Notes: generated by a model not told the origin, from the sequence alone. 23,528 nt of DNA from GCA-1730015 sp964550655 (GCA_964550655.1 CAZKAQ010000052.1:1-23528); one strand, 5' to 3'. Positions 7,833-16,613 are shown, numbered from the stretch's first letter. Numbers and translations: made by a program.

Positions 7833-9383
7833 GTGAATACAATAAGAGCCTATGTTGATCATCACGCAGCAGTATCACCCGATAAGGTATTCCTGCTTAC
7901 ACCGGCTGATGAACAAGCTGACACCGTAGAGTTAACTTTTTCAAGCTTGAAGGAAAGGGTTGACCTTATTGGCAGGCATCTTTGTGCCATGAAAATTGAG
8001 CCGCAGGCAAAAGTTGCTTTTTTATTGAACAATGGTCAATGGACGACACAACTCTTTTTGGGAGTCATGGCTAACCGGCGTGTGATTGTACCGATTAATG
8101 CGGTTGCCGGTGAGACACAGATGCAACATGTGCTGGATCATTGCGACGCAGAAGTTGTCTTTGTTGCACCAGAGTTCAGCGCAATGCTGTCAGCTTTAAT
8201 TGAAAAGTCTGATCGTGTTATTCGCATGATCGAAGTTGATGAGCAGGAGGGTCCGCTTTGGCTGCAGGATTGTAGTGCGGAAATAGATAGCGACTCTGTG
8301 CCTGCAGAAGAAGATCAGGCTTTATTGTTGTACACCTCAGGATCAACCGGATTACCTAAAGGTGCAATTTTATCGCAACTTGCGGTAGTCAGTGGTGGTA
8401 AAAATGTGATGCTTGGTCACGGGCTGACAAGCGATGACCGGGTGCTGTGTGTATTGCCGGTTTATCACATCAATGGTGCGATGGTAACTGTTTCAGCACC
8501 TCTGGTCAGTGGTGGTTCGATCGTGATGCCACGTCAATTCAGCGTCAAGCTTTATTGGTTGTGGGTGGCGGAGTATCAATGTACCTGGAGCAGTATTGTT
8601 CCCACCATTATCAAGTATCTGCTCGATCGGGCCGACACCGAAGATTTCGATTTTGGCAATGAGCCAATGTTAGAACAGTTTCGTTTTGCTCGATCTGCAT
8701 CAGCACCTCTGCCCGCAATCGTCCTGCAACAATGGGAGGAAACATTCTACGTACCGATGATCGAAACGCTTGGTTTGACAGAAACTGCAGGTACAGTGTC
8801 GTCAAACCCTATGCCGCCGCAGGTACGCAAACCCGGATCTGTTGGAAAACCGGTTGGCAATGAAATAGAAATAGGTGATGAAAACGGCAAGCTGCTTGCG
8901 GCTGAAACGGTCGGTGAGCTACTGGTCCGCGGTGATAATGTATTGCTTGAGTACTATAAAAATCCTCAGGCAACAGAAGGGGCATTTGTAGATGGCTGGT
9001 TTAGAACCGGTGATTTGGGTGTCAAAGACAAAGAAGGCTATCTTTTTATCACCGGCAGATTAAAGGAACTGATTATCCGTGGTGGTGAGAATATCGCACC
9101 ACGTGAAATCGACGATGTACTTTACAAACATGAGGCGATACTCGAAGCTGCTGCATTTGGTGTGGATGATGACAGTTACGGACAAGAGGTCCTTGCTTGC
9201 GTTGCACTTCGTGATGGACATAGCTGCGCCGAAGCCGACCTGATAGCATTCTGTGAGGCGAATGTGGGTAAGGTTAAAGTGCCGAAGAAAATCTATTTTC
9301 TTGACGAGCTGCCAAAGGGACCTTCGGGAAAGATACTGCGTTTAAAGTTACCTGCGTTGGTAAAAGATCTGTATCCTGTTTGA
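7833..9383 (+). CDS. Acyl-CoA synthetase (AMP-forming), SauT-like
   Basis: The 516-residue protein is an ANL-superfamily acyl-CoA ligase. It activates a carboxylate with ATP to an acyl-AMP and then the CoA thioester. All core motifs are visible: LLLYTSGSTGLPKGAIL (about 164-180), the GLTETAG motif, GWFRTGDLG, GRLKELIIRGGENIAPREID, and the catalytic lysine in KGPSGKILRLKL near the C-terminus. It starts at GTG three bases after the dehydrogenase stop, so the two are almost surely co-transcribed and translationally coupled. By analogy with SauT the substrate may be sulfoacetate, but a transporter (sauU), regulator (sauR) or sulfoacetaldehyde acetyltransferase (xsc) is not in the window. Other short or medium-chain acids remain possible. 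Confidence 0.85.
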   Translation: MNTIRAYVDHHAAVSPDKVFLLTPADEQADTVELTFSSLKERVDLIGRHLCAMKIEPQAKVAFLLNNGQWTTQLFLGVMANRRVIVPINAVAGETQMQHVLDHCDAEVVFVAPEFSAMLSALIEKSDRVIRMIEVDEQEGPLWLQDCSAEIDSDSVPAEEDQALLLYTSGSTGLPKGAILSQLAVVSGGKNVMLGHGLTSDDRVLCVLPVYHINGAMVTVSAPLVSGGSIVMPRQFSVKLYWLWVAEYQCTWSSIVPTIIKYLLDRADTEDFDFGNEPMLEQFRFARSASAPLPAIVLQQWEETFYVPMIETLGLTETAGTVSSNPMPPQVRKPGSVGKPVGNEIEIGDENGKLLAAETVGELLVRGDNVLLEYYKNPQATEGAFVDGWFRTGDLGVKDKEGYLFITGRLKELIIRGGENIAPREIDDVLYKHEAILEAAAFGVDDDSYGQEVLACVALRDGHSCAEADLIAFCEANVGKVKVPKKIYFLDELPKGPSGKILRLKLPALVKDLYPV

Positions 9384-9390
9384 GTCGCTA

Positions 9391-10113
9391 TTACTGAATA
9401 CTCAAATGGCTAATGTGAATGTATCCGATAAGGCCGCTTTCTATAATTTCGACTTTCACCCAGTCATTTACTCTCTCGAGTACATTTACTTCAGTGCCAT
9501 GTGCGACACTTGACTCTTTAGCGTCTGTCGAGAGGCTGGAAAAAATCGTTGCTCTGTATGCCTTGACAAAATGGCTCTTGCTGGCAGAAATGCTGTCTAA
9601 TTGCACAGGTGCTGTATTTGTTGATTGACTGTCGCTGGTAATTCCTGAAAATGGAATATCCGATGCTTCGATATTCGCAGCTTCAGCAGTGCTGTTTGCT
9701 GTCAGTCGATCTACAGTCAATCCGGTGGACGCTTTTACTTCTGTTGCCGGTTCAGGTATCACCTCTGTAGCATTGTCGTTTTGGTTTTTGTCAGAAGATA
9801 TTGAAGCGACAAGTGACGTCGAGCTCTGCGCACTATTTTTTTGCTGAAACTCAAATGGTATTGAAAAATACCAATTCAAAGCGATCACGAGTAGCAGAAA
9901 GGTTGAAGCGCCTTTTGCTGCCATGGTATAGAGACTGTTTTGATCGATTTTGTCAGACTCGTCTGGCACGACAGCTATTTGTAGTGTGTCGTCACTGTGC
10001 AGTTGTCGTTGAGTTGCAGCCTTTGTGATATCTGAGTTTCTACGTCTCGTACGTGTTACGCCGGAACGCCGAACTTTTAATTTGCTCTGTCTGTGTCGCC
10101 CTGAATATCGCAT
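9391..10113 (-). CDS. Membrane-anchored bacterial SH3 protein
   Basis: The 240-residue protein has a strongly basic N-terminus (many Arg and Lys in the first 40 residues). One membrane segment follows at about 66-86 (AAKGASTFLLLVIALNWYF). A Ser/Thr/Glu-rich, probably disordered linker runs to about 175, and a C-terminal SH3b domain reads AYRATIFSSLSTDAKESSVAHG through GYIHISHLSI. The predicted topology is N-in, with the SH3b domain in the periplasm, where such domains often bind peptidoglycan. The gene follows the GGDEF/EAL gene by 26 bases and probably shares its transcript. The same architecture recurs in the protein at 15232-16254. Function unknown. Confidence 0.72.
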   Translation of the reverse strand: MRYSGRHRQSKLKVRRSGVTRTRRRNSDITKAATQRQLHSDDTLQIAVVPDESDKIDQNSLYTMAAKGASTFLLLVIALNWYFSIPFEFQQKNSAQSSTSLVASISSDKNQNDNATEVIPEPATEVKASTGLTVDRLTANSTAEAANIEASDIPFSGITSDSQSTNTAPVQLDSISASKSHFVKAYRATIFSSLSTDAKESSVAHGTEVNVLERVNDWVKVEIIESGLIGYIHISHLSIQ

Positions 10114-10139
10114 ATCTAAATTCCGGTGTTCGCCAGTGC

Positions 10140-12905
10140 TTACGCCGCGTTTCTCTGCTTGTCTTCTTGCAGTAGATCTGCCATCGGCGATGGTTTGCCG
10201 ATAAAATAACCCTGTGCATAGTCAACATTGATTGAAGCCAGGGTGTTCATGATCTCTTCTGATTCGACAAATTCAGCGATTGTTTTTATGCCAAGTGCTT
10301 TTCCGACCGAGTTCATTGAACGAACCATTTCAAAGTCGACCTTATTGGAAGTCATTTCCTGGACAAACTGTCCATCGATTTTAAGAAAATCAACTTCGAG
10401 ATTTTTGAGATAACCAAACGAGCTGGCGCCAGCTCCGAAGTCATCTAACGCTATGGTGCAGCCACGGTTTCTGACAAACGCAATCAGCTTTTGTGCTTGG
10501 CTGAAATTGCTTATGACCGCAGTTTCAGTTAGCTCAAAGCAAATATTAGATGACTTGATATCATGTTCTTTGAGCATTGAATCTATAAAGGCAGGCATTG
10601 CAGGATCAACCGCACTTTGACCTGAAAGATTTATACTGAAAACCGTATCTTCCAGCTGTGTGCCCTTTAACTTTGCAATGTTAGTGAACGCGTTTTCTAT
10701 GACCCATAGGTCTATGTCTTTAATTAAATCGTAGCGCTCCGCTGCTACAATGAATTTATATGGCGTTATTATACTGCCATCTTCATCAATAAGTCTTAGC
10801 AGGCATTCATAGTGATGAATTGAGTGAGAGTCTGTCTCAGCGCCAGTGCTGGCTATTGGCTGCGTGTACAGCACAAAGCGATTATCCGTTAATGCTGTTT
10901 GCAGCATTGGAAGGTACAGCATTTCTCCTTGTCTCTTTTTTGTTTCCAGATCTTCTGCGTCGTAGATAACATAGCCGTTTCTGCCATTGTCTTTCGCGGT
11001 ATAACAGGCTATGTCGACTTCACTGAGAACATCGTTAATTGTGTCATGGTAAGGCTTGATGAGAGTCAAGCCTATGCTGGCACGAATAGAAAACGTATTG
11101 TCGTCTGTACGATAAAAATAGGTATGAAAAAAATCCTGAAATTTCTCGGCAACTTCTTTTGCATCGCAGGTATTACTACCGCTACTTATGAATCCGAATT
11201 CGTCACCCCCCAATCGGGCTATTTCAATATTATCCGGCGCAAATGATTGAAGGTCGGCGGCAAGCTTAATTAGTAGTTGATCGCCCGCTGCATGGCCTAC
11301 CGTGTCATTTATTAATTTGAATTGATCAAGATCAATGTAACCAACAATGTGACAGTTTCTGATTTCAGGGTCCGTATTTTTCAGAATATTTTTAAGTAGT
11401 GTCTCAAATTTTCTACGATTGGGAATAGAAGTCAGTGCGTCATGCGTGGCCTGATGTGCGAGCATTGTCGTAAGCGCATGTTCATTGCTGATATCCCTCA
11501 TGGTCAGAACGGCGCCAATCTTGTTGCTGTCCTGATCAACAATGGAAGATGTGTTGCTATCGAAGATCACTGGCTCTTTCGAATCAGTGACGAGTCTCCT
11601 AATGCTGTTTATGGGGGCAATATTCTGATTTTTGGTGCAAGTTTCAGGAGTCTTGCGCTCTTCGTCTTTGAAGTTCGATTGCAATACCGTATCAAGCGGT
11701 AAGCCGATAAGTTCGCTTCTTTTGGCATTTAAAACACTGAGCATTGACGGGTTAACATAGTCGATATTGTCTTCCCGATCGGTAGTAATAACTGCGTCCT
11801 GCAGAGAGTTCAGTGTTACGAGTGCGCGCTCTCTTTCCTTTGCCAGCGCTTTTTCGTTAGCAAGTATTTTTGCTCGTGATTCCCTGGTAGCAGCAAGAAT
11901 TGCGTATGAAATCAAAAAGAGAATTAACGATATCAGTCCCTTTATTAACGCTGAGGTAAACTGTGCCTGTGTGATGCCAGCCAGTGTTTGATAGGCGATA
12001 GTGGCTGAATCTGAACCAATTCTCAGATTATGCTTTATCGACTTCGATGGAAAGAAATCAACGGCTGACCGCGCTTGATTTATCGTTGCACTCTGTTCCA
12101 CCAGAGAACCTGATTCGTTTATAGAACGAATGGAGATGCTGACACTCAGCGAAAAATTATTTCCGGTGGCCTGAGCCAGTATTTCATTCAGATTAAGCGT
12201 TATAAAATAACCCCCATCTGTCTGCAGTACTCTATCTTCACTGGTTTCGGGTATATAGTGGCCATAGTAGGTAGATGTAATGATGTTTAGCTGACCGTTG
12301 CTAAACCATTGTTCCGGTATTGCAGTAGGTACTGGCGTGTTTAGCAACAGGCTTTCATCTATTGCGTTTTTCGCTGACTTTATCTCACTGAAATCTAATC
12401 CAATCATGTTTGCTGAAACCGGATCCTGCGGATAAAAAGCAATCATTGTGGAGTATTGTGATTTTGATTCCAGTGTTGTAATTTGACCTTCGTCATTGAT
12501 GGCTTTTGGTTCGAATTGAAGCAAGCCGTGAAGTTGCAGATTTGACTTGAGATGATCGAGATCTTCGTGCGGGATTGTTTCAAAACGCCCGGCTGCGGTT
12601 ATTGAAGCCTGATTTGAAACCAGGTTTTCGGCGAACATGTCAAATTGTGTTGGCTCAAACCCGGTCGCAGAAGCCTGGTGTGCGGCAGCCATCGAGTGAA
12701 GCGTGCCGATTGCAAGCGTTACTGTTTCGCTTATTTGCTGTGAAGAGCGTAGTGTCTGGCTGGCGAAGCTGCGCTGCTCTGTTACATAGGAAGCCCACAG
12801 AGAAATTGTTATTGTCACGAAAAAAATTACCGCCGCGCTCATGAACGCGAGGAATTTGGAGCGTTTGCTCAAACTCTTTTCAGTAGCGTGCGGTTGGTTG
12901 TTCAT
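10140..12905 (-). CDS. Membrane CHASE-like/PAS/GGDEF/EAL cyclic-di-GMP enzyme
   Basis: The 921-residue sensor has a membrane segment at about 18-40, a periplasmic sensor domain at about 45-315 resembling CHASE, and a second membrane segment at about 318-340. A short helix leads into a PAS domain (about 363-475, with SLQDAVITTDREDNIDYVNPS). GGDEF follows at 485-650, with an intact RLGGDEF motif at 564-570. No RxxD inhibitory site is seen at the usual place. The EAL domain (660-915) keeps the expected catalytic and metal residues: E700 (YECLLR), N759, E791, D821 and D822, K842, E878 and Q898. It could therefore both make and degrade cyclic di-GMP, with the sensor domain choosing. It sits between a periplasmic binding protein gene and an SH3b gene, in one orientation. 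Confidence 0.93.
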   Translation of the reverse strand: MNNQPHATEKSLSKRSKFLAFMSAAVIFFVTITISLWASYVTEQRSFASQTLRSSQQISETVTLAIGTLHSMAAAHQASATGFEPTQFDMFAENLVSNQASITAAGRFETIPHEDLDHLKSNLQLHGLLQFEPKAINDEGQITTLESKSQYSTMIAFYPQDPVSANMIGLDFSEIKSAKNAIDESLLLNTPVPTAIPEQWFSNGQLNIITSTYYGHYIPETSEDRVLQTDGGYFITLNLNEILAQATGNNFSLSVSISIRSINESGSLVEQSATINQARSAVDFFPSKSIKHNLRIGSDSATIAYQTLAGITQAQFTSALIKGLISLILFLISYAILAATRESRAKILANEKALAKERERALVTLNSLQDAVITTDREDNIDYVNPSMLSVLNAKRSELIGLPLDTVLQSNFKDEERKTPETCTKNQNIAPINSIRRLVTDSKEPVIFDSNTSSIVDQDSNKIGAVLTMRDISNEHALTTMLAHQATHDALTSIPNRRKFETLLKNILKNTDPEIRNCHIVGYIDLDQFKLINDTVGHAAGDQLLIKLAADLQSFAPDNIEIARLGGDEFGFISSGSNTCDAKEVAEKFQDFFHTYFYRTDDNTFSIRASIGLTLIKPYHDTINDVLSEVDIACYTAKDNGRNGYVIYDAEDLETKKRQGEMLYLPMLQTALTDNRFVLYTQPIASTGAETDSHSIHHYECLLRLIDEDGSIITPYKFIVAAERYDLIKDIDLWVIENAFTNIAKLKGTQLEDTVFSINLSGQSAVDPAMPAFIDSMLKEHDIKSSNICFELTETAVISNFSQAQKLIAFVRNRGCTIALDDFGAGASSFGYLKNLEVDFLKIDGQFVQEMTSNKVDFEMVRSMNSVGKALGIKTIAEFVESEEIMNTLASINVDYAQGYFIGKPSPMADLLQEDKQRNAA

Positions 12906-13071
12906 ACTGTGCCGGTTATTCCTGGTCGCTTTGAGGCGCAGGGTTCATTGCAGTGGGGGGCTGCCAGTCCTGCCAGTATTCGTGATTTTTATCTATTCCT
13001 ACTTAATGCGTAGCGACTTACTGGCAAATTACCTTAGCTTTGTTTAGCGCGATGAGACTGTAGCTGAGACA

Positions 13072-14082
13072 TCATTCTTCTCGAGTCGCAACTTCAATCT
13101 GTACACGTTTTGCCTTGCGTAACAAGTTGCGACCCAGTGGTGTTTCCAGCCTGTCGAATATTTCTTCGTTAACCCAGAATTCCCATTTTTTGTTTGATGC
13201 CAGTGGTATCTCCTGCGGGCTTGTACCGTTGAGGATTCTTATCGCTGCATCTGCGGCCCATTCCCCTTGTTCGGCAGGGAGGTTGGTAAAACCAAATGTG
13301 GTGTAGGGCATCATCCATTTTGCTGTGGTAAAGGTTGGTTTGCTGATAAATTCCAGAGCAGTTTGTCTGGCAACCTCTGTGTCCCAGTCGTCTATTCCTG
13401 CATTGCTGCCCATTATTGCAAAGTCATATTCGTTGATTTTTTTTATTGCTTTTATCCATTGAGAGAAGGACGAGTAGTACAAAGGTTCTATCTGAATTTG
13501 GAACTCCTCAGCTACCAGTTTGATTCTTTCAAAATTCTTTTTTTCCGATAATACATCCGGACCCAGGAATACGGCTTTGCGACCAACATTGGATATGGTA
13601 GCTGCCTCTCGAAGCATAGTTCTAATCGGTGCTACCTCTACGATACCAGTGACATTTTTGTATGGAAATCCATACTCATCGACTGTCCAGTTGACGCCGG
13701 AAAACACAAAGGGAATCTTGTCGCCCCGATAGTGTGGAACGATTAGAAGCTTGGCTGCATTATCATCCGAGGTGATGACTACATCCGGCTGCCATTCTTC
13801 AATGGTTTTAATGATCTGATTGGTAACTTTGAAAATCGCTTCCAGCGATGTAACACGTTTGGTGTTCATATCGAATTTTCGAAATGTACAGTGGCCGTCC
13901 AGAGAAGCTCTTATACTCGCTTCGATTCCATCTGACCATTCCTCTCCCTCGTGATAAGAAGATACGTAGAGGCATTTCTTGTCTGTTGATGAGTCTGACG
14001 CATGTGTCCGTGCTGCGTTGATGACAAAACACAGTGACAGTAAAACCAAAAATAAACTTCTTCCAGGCTGAGAGAGGTGCAT
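13072..14082 (-). CDS. ABC-type substrate-binding protein, orphan sensor-associated
   Basis: The 336-residue protein has an N-terminal signal peptide (LFLVLLSLCFVINAARTHAS, cleavage near 28). The body matches the ABC_sub_bind (PF04392-like) periplasmic binding family: KCLYVSSYHEGEEWSDGI, then PDVVITSDDNAAKLLIVPHY, IPFVFSGVNW, and GEWAADAAIRILNGTSPQEIPL with the usual C-terminal hinge. No ABC permease or ATPase gene is nearby. It is followed on the same strand by the CHASE-like/PAS/GGDEF/EAL gene after 166 bases. Members of this family often sit beside, or fused to, sensor kinases and diguanylate cyclases, so a ligand-sensing role for the neighbouring enzyme is likely. The ligand is unknown. 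No clear ribosome binding site precedes the ATG. Confidence 0.83.
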   Translation of the reverse strand: MHLSQPGRSLFLVLLSLCFVINAARTHASDSSTDKKCLYVSSYHEGEEWSDGIEASIRASLDGHCTFRKFDMNTKRVTSLEAIFKVTNQIIKTIEEWQPDVVITSDDNAAKLLIVPHYRGDKIPFVFSGVNWTVDEYGFPYKNVTGIVEVAPIRTMLREAATISNVGRKAVFLGPDVLSEKKNFERIKLVAEEFQIQIEPLYYSSFSQWIKAIKKINEYDFAIMGSNAGIDDWDTEVARQTALEFISKPTFTTAKWMMPYTTFGFTNLPAEQGEWAADAAIRILNGTSPQEIPLASNKKWEFWVNEEIFDRLETPLGRNLLRKAKRVQIEVATREE

Positions 14083-14387
14083 GGGTATTTATGATGATTT
14101 CGGTCCGTTGATTAATCATGTATCGCCCAGACTGAATACGAGCTTGAGCGTTCTCGGAAGAGTCTGTTTGTCCCGCCTGAATTCTGTAGAATAGGTCTCA
14201 GTTCCGCCGGTCTGATGAGGCAAAAGTCTGGTGTTTTATGGCGGTGGAAATCGCTTGCATGCACAAGTATCGATAGAGACGGGGTGGTACCGACGATTGA
14301 TGATTTAGTATTATCTAAACATTCGTTAGAATACATCGCCCTATGAATAACGCAGGCGCCTGGAGCACCTGAATAACTGGAAGATAA
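14083..14387. other. Intergenic region between divergent genes
   Basis: The 305 bases between the binding-protein gene (minus) and the small-protein gene (plus) contain no credible gene. A plus-strand -10-like TAGAAT lies at 14327-14332 with only a weak -35. Next comes a diverged copy of a dispersed repeat (ATGAATAACGCAGG, from 14343) and a 10-bp palindrome CAGGCGCCTG at 14353-14362. That ATG would open a nine-codon frame ending TGA just upstream of the next gene. A minus-strand frame across the region looks random. Confidence 0.45.
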
Positions 14388-14585
14388 ATGACGGGAAGAT
14401 CCGCTCGCAAGTATGTGCGCAAGGACAATAAAAAACTCATAACGGATGAAGATATTTATCATATGTTGATGATGCACAAATATCAGCGTGCCAGTCTCAA
14501 TGTTATCGCACGAAAGTTTTCACTGAGTATTGCTGAAGTCAGAGCAATAATAGGTCGTCGTAGTGGTGGTTCCTGTTGTGGCTGA
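14388..14585 (+). CDS. Small basic protein, possible helix-turn-helix
   Basis: This is a 65-residue, strongly basic protein: MTGRSARKYVRKDNKKLITDE at the start, then a helical stretch, and SLNVIARKFSLSIAEVRAIIG (about 36-56). The last stretch has the spacing of a helix-turn-helix. The tail is RRSGGSCCG. GGAAG four bases before the ATG supports the start. No catalytic motif is present. A small DNA- or RNA-binding role is plausible from the charge and the helix-turn-helix-like segment, and the terminal Cys pair may bind metal; both are inference. It is followed by the lipoprotein gene 52 bases later on the same strand. Confidence 0.6.
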   Translation: MTGRSARKYVRKDNKKLITDEDIYHMLMMHKYQRASLNVIARKFSLSIAEVRAIIGRRSGGSCCG

Positions 14586-14637
14586 CTGACGCAGTTTATT
14601 TTACATATTCTTAAATTCCCAACTATTAGAAAATCTT

Positions 14638-15213
14638 ATGAGTTTAAATATTTCTGGTGCGCTGGCTGTCATCTGTGTTGGCATGTCAGGCGTGTTTATG
14701 GTTGGCTGTGGTTCCAGTGATAAAACGTCAGCTTTAGTGCAGACCGCTGCAGCTAAATCGCTACCGACAATTGAAGACTATCGAGTGCCACAACAGGCTG
14801 ACTATAATGTTGATCTGAAGCTCAGCAATGAATCCATTGATACAGCGTTAATGTTGTTGAATGAACGTCCACGTGTGGTTTTTACTGTATGGGGTTACGA
14901 CGAACTGGCGGCAGATGTGTCGGCAACGGAAATTAAAGTTATCGATTACGAAATAAGACCGCAGTCAGTGCCTTACTATGTACGTTTTGCAGAATCAGAA
15001 CTGCGACAAATTGAATATCAGTCCGGTTCAACTGATAGCTTAAGGTACTACATCACTATGGCGGTAGACGTTGATAGTGACGGACAGATTTGCAATGGTG
15101 ATTTCAGGCAGGATTACACGCTCTCACGACCGGAACGATTTACCGTCGAGCAAGCAGCACTTGTAAGGGAGATATCGCTCAGTGAGATCAGTGGTGAGAT
15201 ATGTGCTGAGTAG
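14638..15213 (+). CDS. Putative lipoprotein of unknown function
   Basis: The 191-residue protein has a lipoprotein signal: a hydrophobic stretch at residues 5-22 and a lipobox MVGC with Cys 24, followed by GSSDK. The mature part contains two predicted beta-rich blocks, VVFTVWGYDELAADVSATEI and YYITMAVDVDSDGQICNGDF. The second contains DVDSDG, which resembles a calcium-loop core. The order of a charged beta strand, PYYVRFAESELRQI and a following strand faintly recalls the YbaY/YscW lipoprotein fold, but the match is too weak to claim. Two cysteines near the C-terminus (in QICNGDF and GEICAE) could form a disulfide. It is convergent with the SH3b gene at 15232. Confidence 0.65.
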   Translation: MSLNISGALAVICVGMSGVFMVGCGSSDKTSALVQTAAAKSLPTIEDYRVPQQADYNVDLKLSNESIDTALMLLNERPRVVFTVWGYDELAADVSATEIKVIDYEIRPQSVPYYVRFAESELRQIEYQSGSTDSLRYYITMAVDVDSDGQICNGDFRQDYTLSRPERFTVEQAALVREISLSEISGEICAE

Positions 15214-15231
15214 TTTGGGTGTTCAGGTTGA

Positions 15232-16254
15232 TTATTGCGGCGCGATTGTCGAGTGGTACATATAGCCGGTTATTGAAGGTTGTTCATCTGTTTGAACTTC
15301 AATCCAATTGCCCGCCTGACTGATTTTTGTCACAGTCTTGCCGACATCCAGAGCGGTTATTATAGGCCCATCGATGTCAGGTGATCTTCTCACGTTGCTC
15401 CACTGTTGAAGCACAATTAGCGTCGAATAACTTTCGGCTTCCAGGCTGGAAATGTCGCCGCTATTGGTAGTTGGTGTCTCGTTAATTGTCTGAATCACCA
15501 GTACGTCTTCATTCTGCTCGGAAGCTTCAGCAGAAGATGTTTCTACTATATCTGTTTCTTTGATTACAATCGCGTTCTCAGCGGTTGTAGTTACTGCTTG
15601 CGAGTTTTTTGCAATCTGTGCGGAAGAAGGCTCAGCAGTGGTATTAGTCGTCGGGGTAATATTTGCCTGCAGGCTGGCCGGGTTGGAAGGTGCATCGTTC
15701 AGGTGGTCATCCAAATGCTCATCCATCGCAATGACATCCAGCGGTGTCGGATCAGGTGTAAATGCATAGGCCAGAATACCGATTAATCCAATGAGCAATG
15801 CAGTTGAGCCGTAGCCTGCGATCTTTTTTAGCCATGTGCGACGCCCTCTGTGGTGGATATCCTGCAGATCGAATTCGCTGAAGCCGAAGCGGTTCTGTGT
15901 CTGTCCCCGGGTGCTGTCTTCGTTCTCTGAATAGTCGAATTGCGAGTGGCGCGTATCGGACCATTCCGGGTGACGGTTATCCGGCGCAGAGTAGTATTGA
16001 TCCGGTGAATAATCAGATTCGAATTGTTCGTCGGCGTACTGGTATGCGCGATGTTGATCCTGCGGGTATTGATCAGAGTAGTACGGCGCATCATCCCGGT
16101 CGGTATGACGTCGATTCCATTCATTATCCTGCGGCAAATAATGGTCACTTTCATGGTAGCTTTCGCGCGCATGGGTCGGTGGCGCAATGTAAGTCCTGTC
16201 ATCCCGGCCGTGCCTTGAGGACCGATCGCCGGTAAAGTGTTTGTGTTCACTCAT
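15232..16254 (-). CDS. Membrane-anchored SH3 protein with Asp/Tyr/His-rich N-terminus
   Basis: The 340-residue protein starts with about 135 residues dominated by Asp, Tyr, His, Arg, Gln and Ser, with repeated DQYPQDQHRAYQY-like patches and no predicted fold. A basic cluster (HHRGRRTWLKK) precedes one membrane segment at about 147-165. A Thr/Ser/Asn/Glu-rich linker follows (about 170-275), then a C-terminal SH3b domain (VLQQWSNVRRSPDIDGPIIT through GYMYHSTIAP, about 281-338). Predicted topology is N-in with the SH3b domain periplasmic. The architecture parallels the protein at 9391-10113, though the cytoplasmic parts differ. Function unknown. Its upstream region abuts the assembly gap. Confidence 0.72.
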   Translation of the reverse strand: MSEHKHFTGDRSSRHGRDDRTYIAPPTHARESYHESDHYLPQDNEWNRRHTDRDDAPYYSDQYPQDQHRAYQYADEQFESDYSPDQYYSAPDNRHPEWSDTRHSQFDYSENEDSTRGQTQNRFGFSEFDLQDIHHRGRRTWLKKIAGYGSTALLIGLIGILAYAFTPDPTPLDVIAMDEHLDDHLNDAPSNPASLQANITPTTNTTAEPSSAQIAKNSQAVTTTAENAIVIKETDIVETSSAEASEQNEDVLVIQTINETPTTNSGDISSLEAESYSTLIVLQQWSNVRRSPDIDGPIITALDVGKTVTKISQAGNWIEVQTDEQPSITGYMYHSTIAPQ

Positions 16255-16297
16255 AGCGGTTGCATTGCCTTTGCTGGACTCTTTAAAAACTGTTAGC

Positions 16298-16449
16298 CGG
16301 ACTTACTGAAGATAGTCGGACTTNNNNNNNNNNNNNNNNNNNNNNNNNNNNNNNNNNNNNNNNNNNNNNNNNNNNNNNNNNNNNNNNNNNNNNNNNNNNN
16401 NNNNNNNNNNNNNNNNNNNNNNNCGGACTTACTGAAGATAGTCGGACTT
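16298..16449. repeat. 19-bp tandem repeat interrupted by assembly gap
   Basis: The unit CGGACTTACTGAAGATAGT is followed by the first seven bases of another unit immediately before the Ns (16298-16323). The same 26 bases restart immediately after them (16424-16449). A degenerate copy (CGGACTTTCTGAAGACTG) begins at 16443. Each junction makes AGTC-G-GACT, a small inverted repeat. This is either a collapsed tandem array or an unmerged contig overlap. Confidence 0.65.
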
Positions 16450-16613
16450 TCTGAAGACTGCCACAGGCACTTGCCCCCGGATACCCGGGTTTACATTCTG
16501 TTACATGAAATCACGTACATTCTGTTGGTAATGACGACTGCGTATCTGATTGACGCCTGCCTATACACAATATTCGTATCTATAGTGCCAGCCGATGACG
16601 CTATTGGTGCTCA

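Noticed and set aside
14112..14477. A 121-residue minus-strand frame over the intergenic region and small gene
   Set aside because: Its sequence looks random, it overlaps the supported 65-residue gene and it has no start signal of note.
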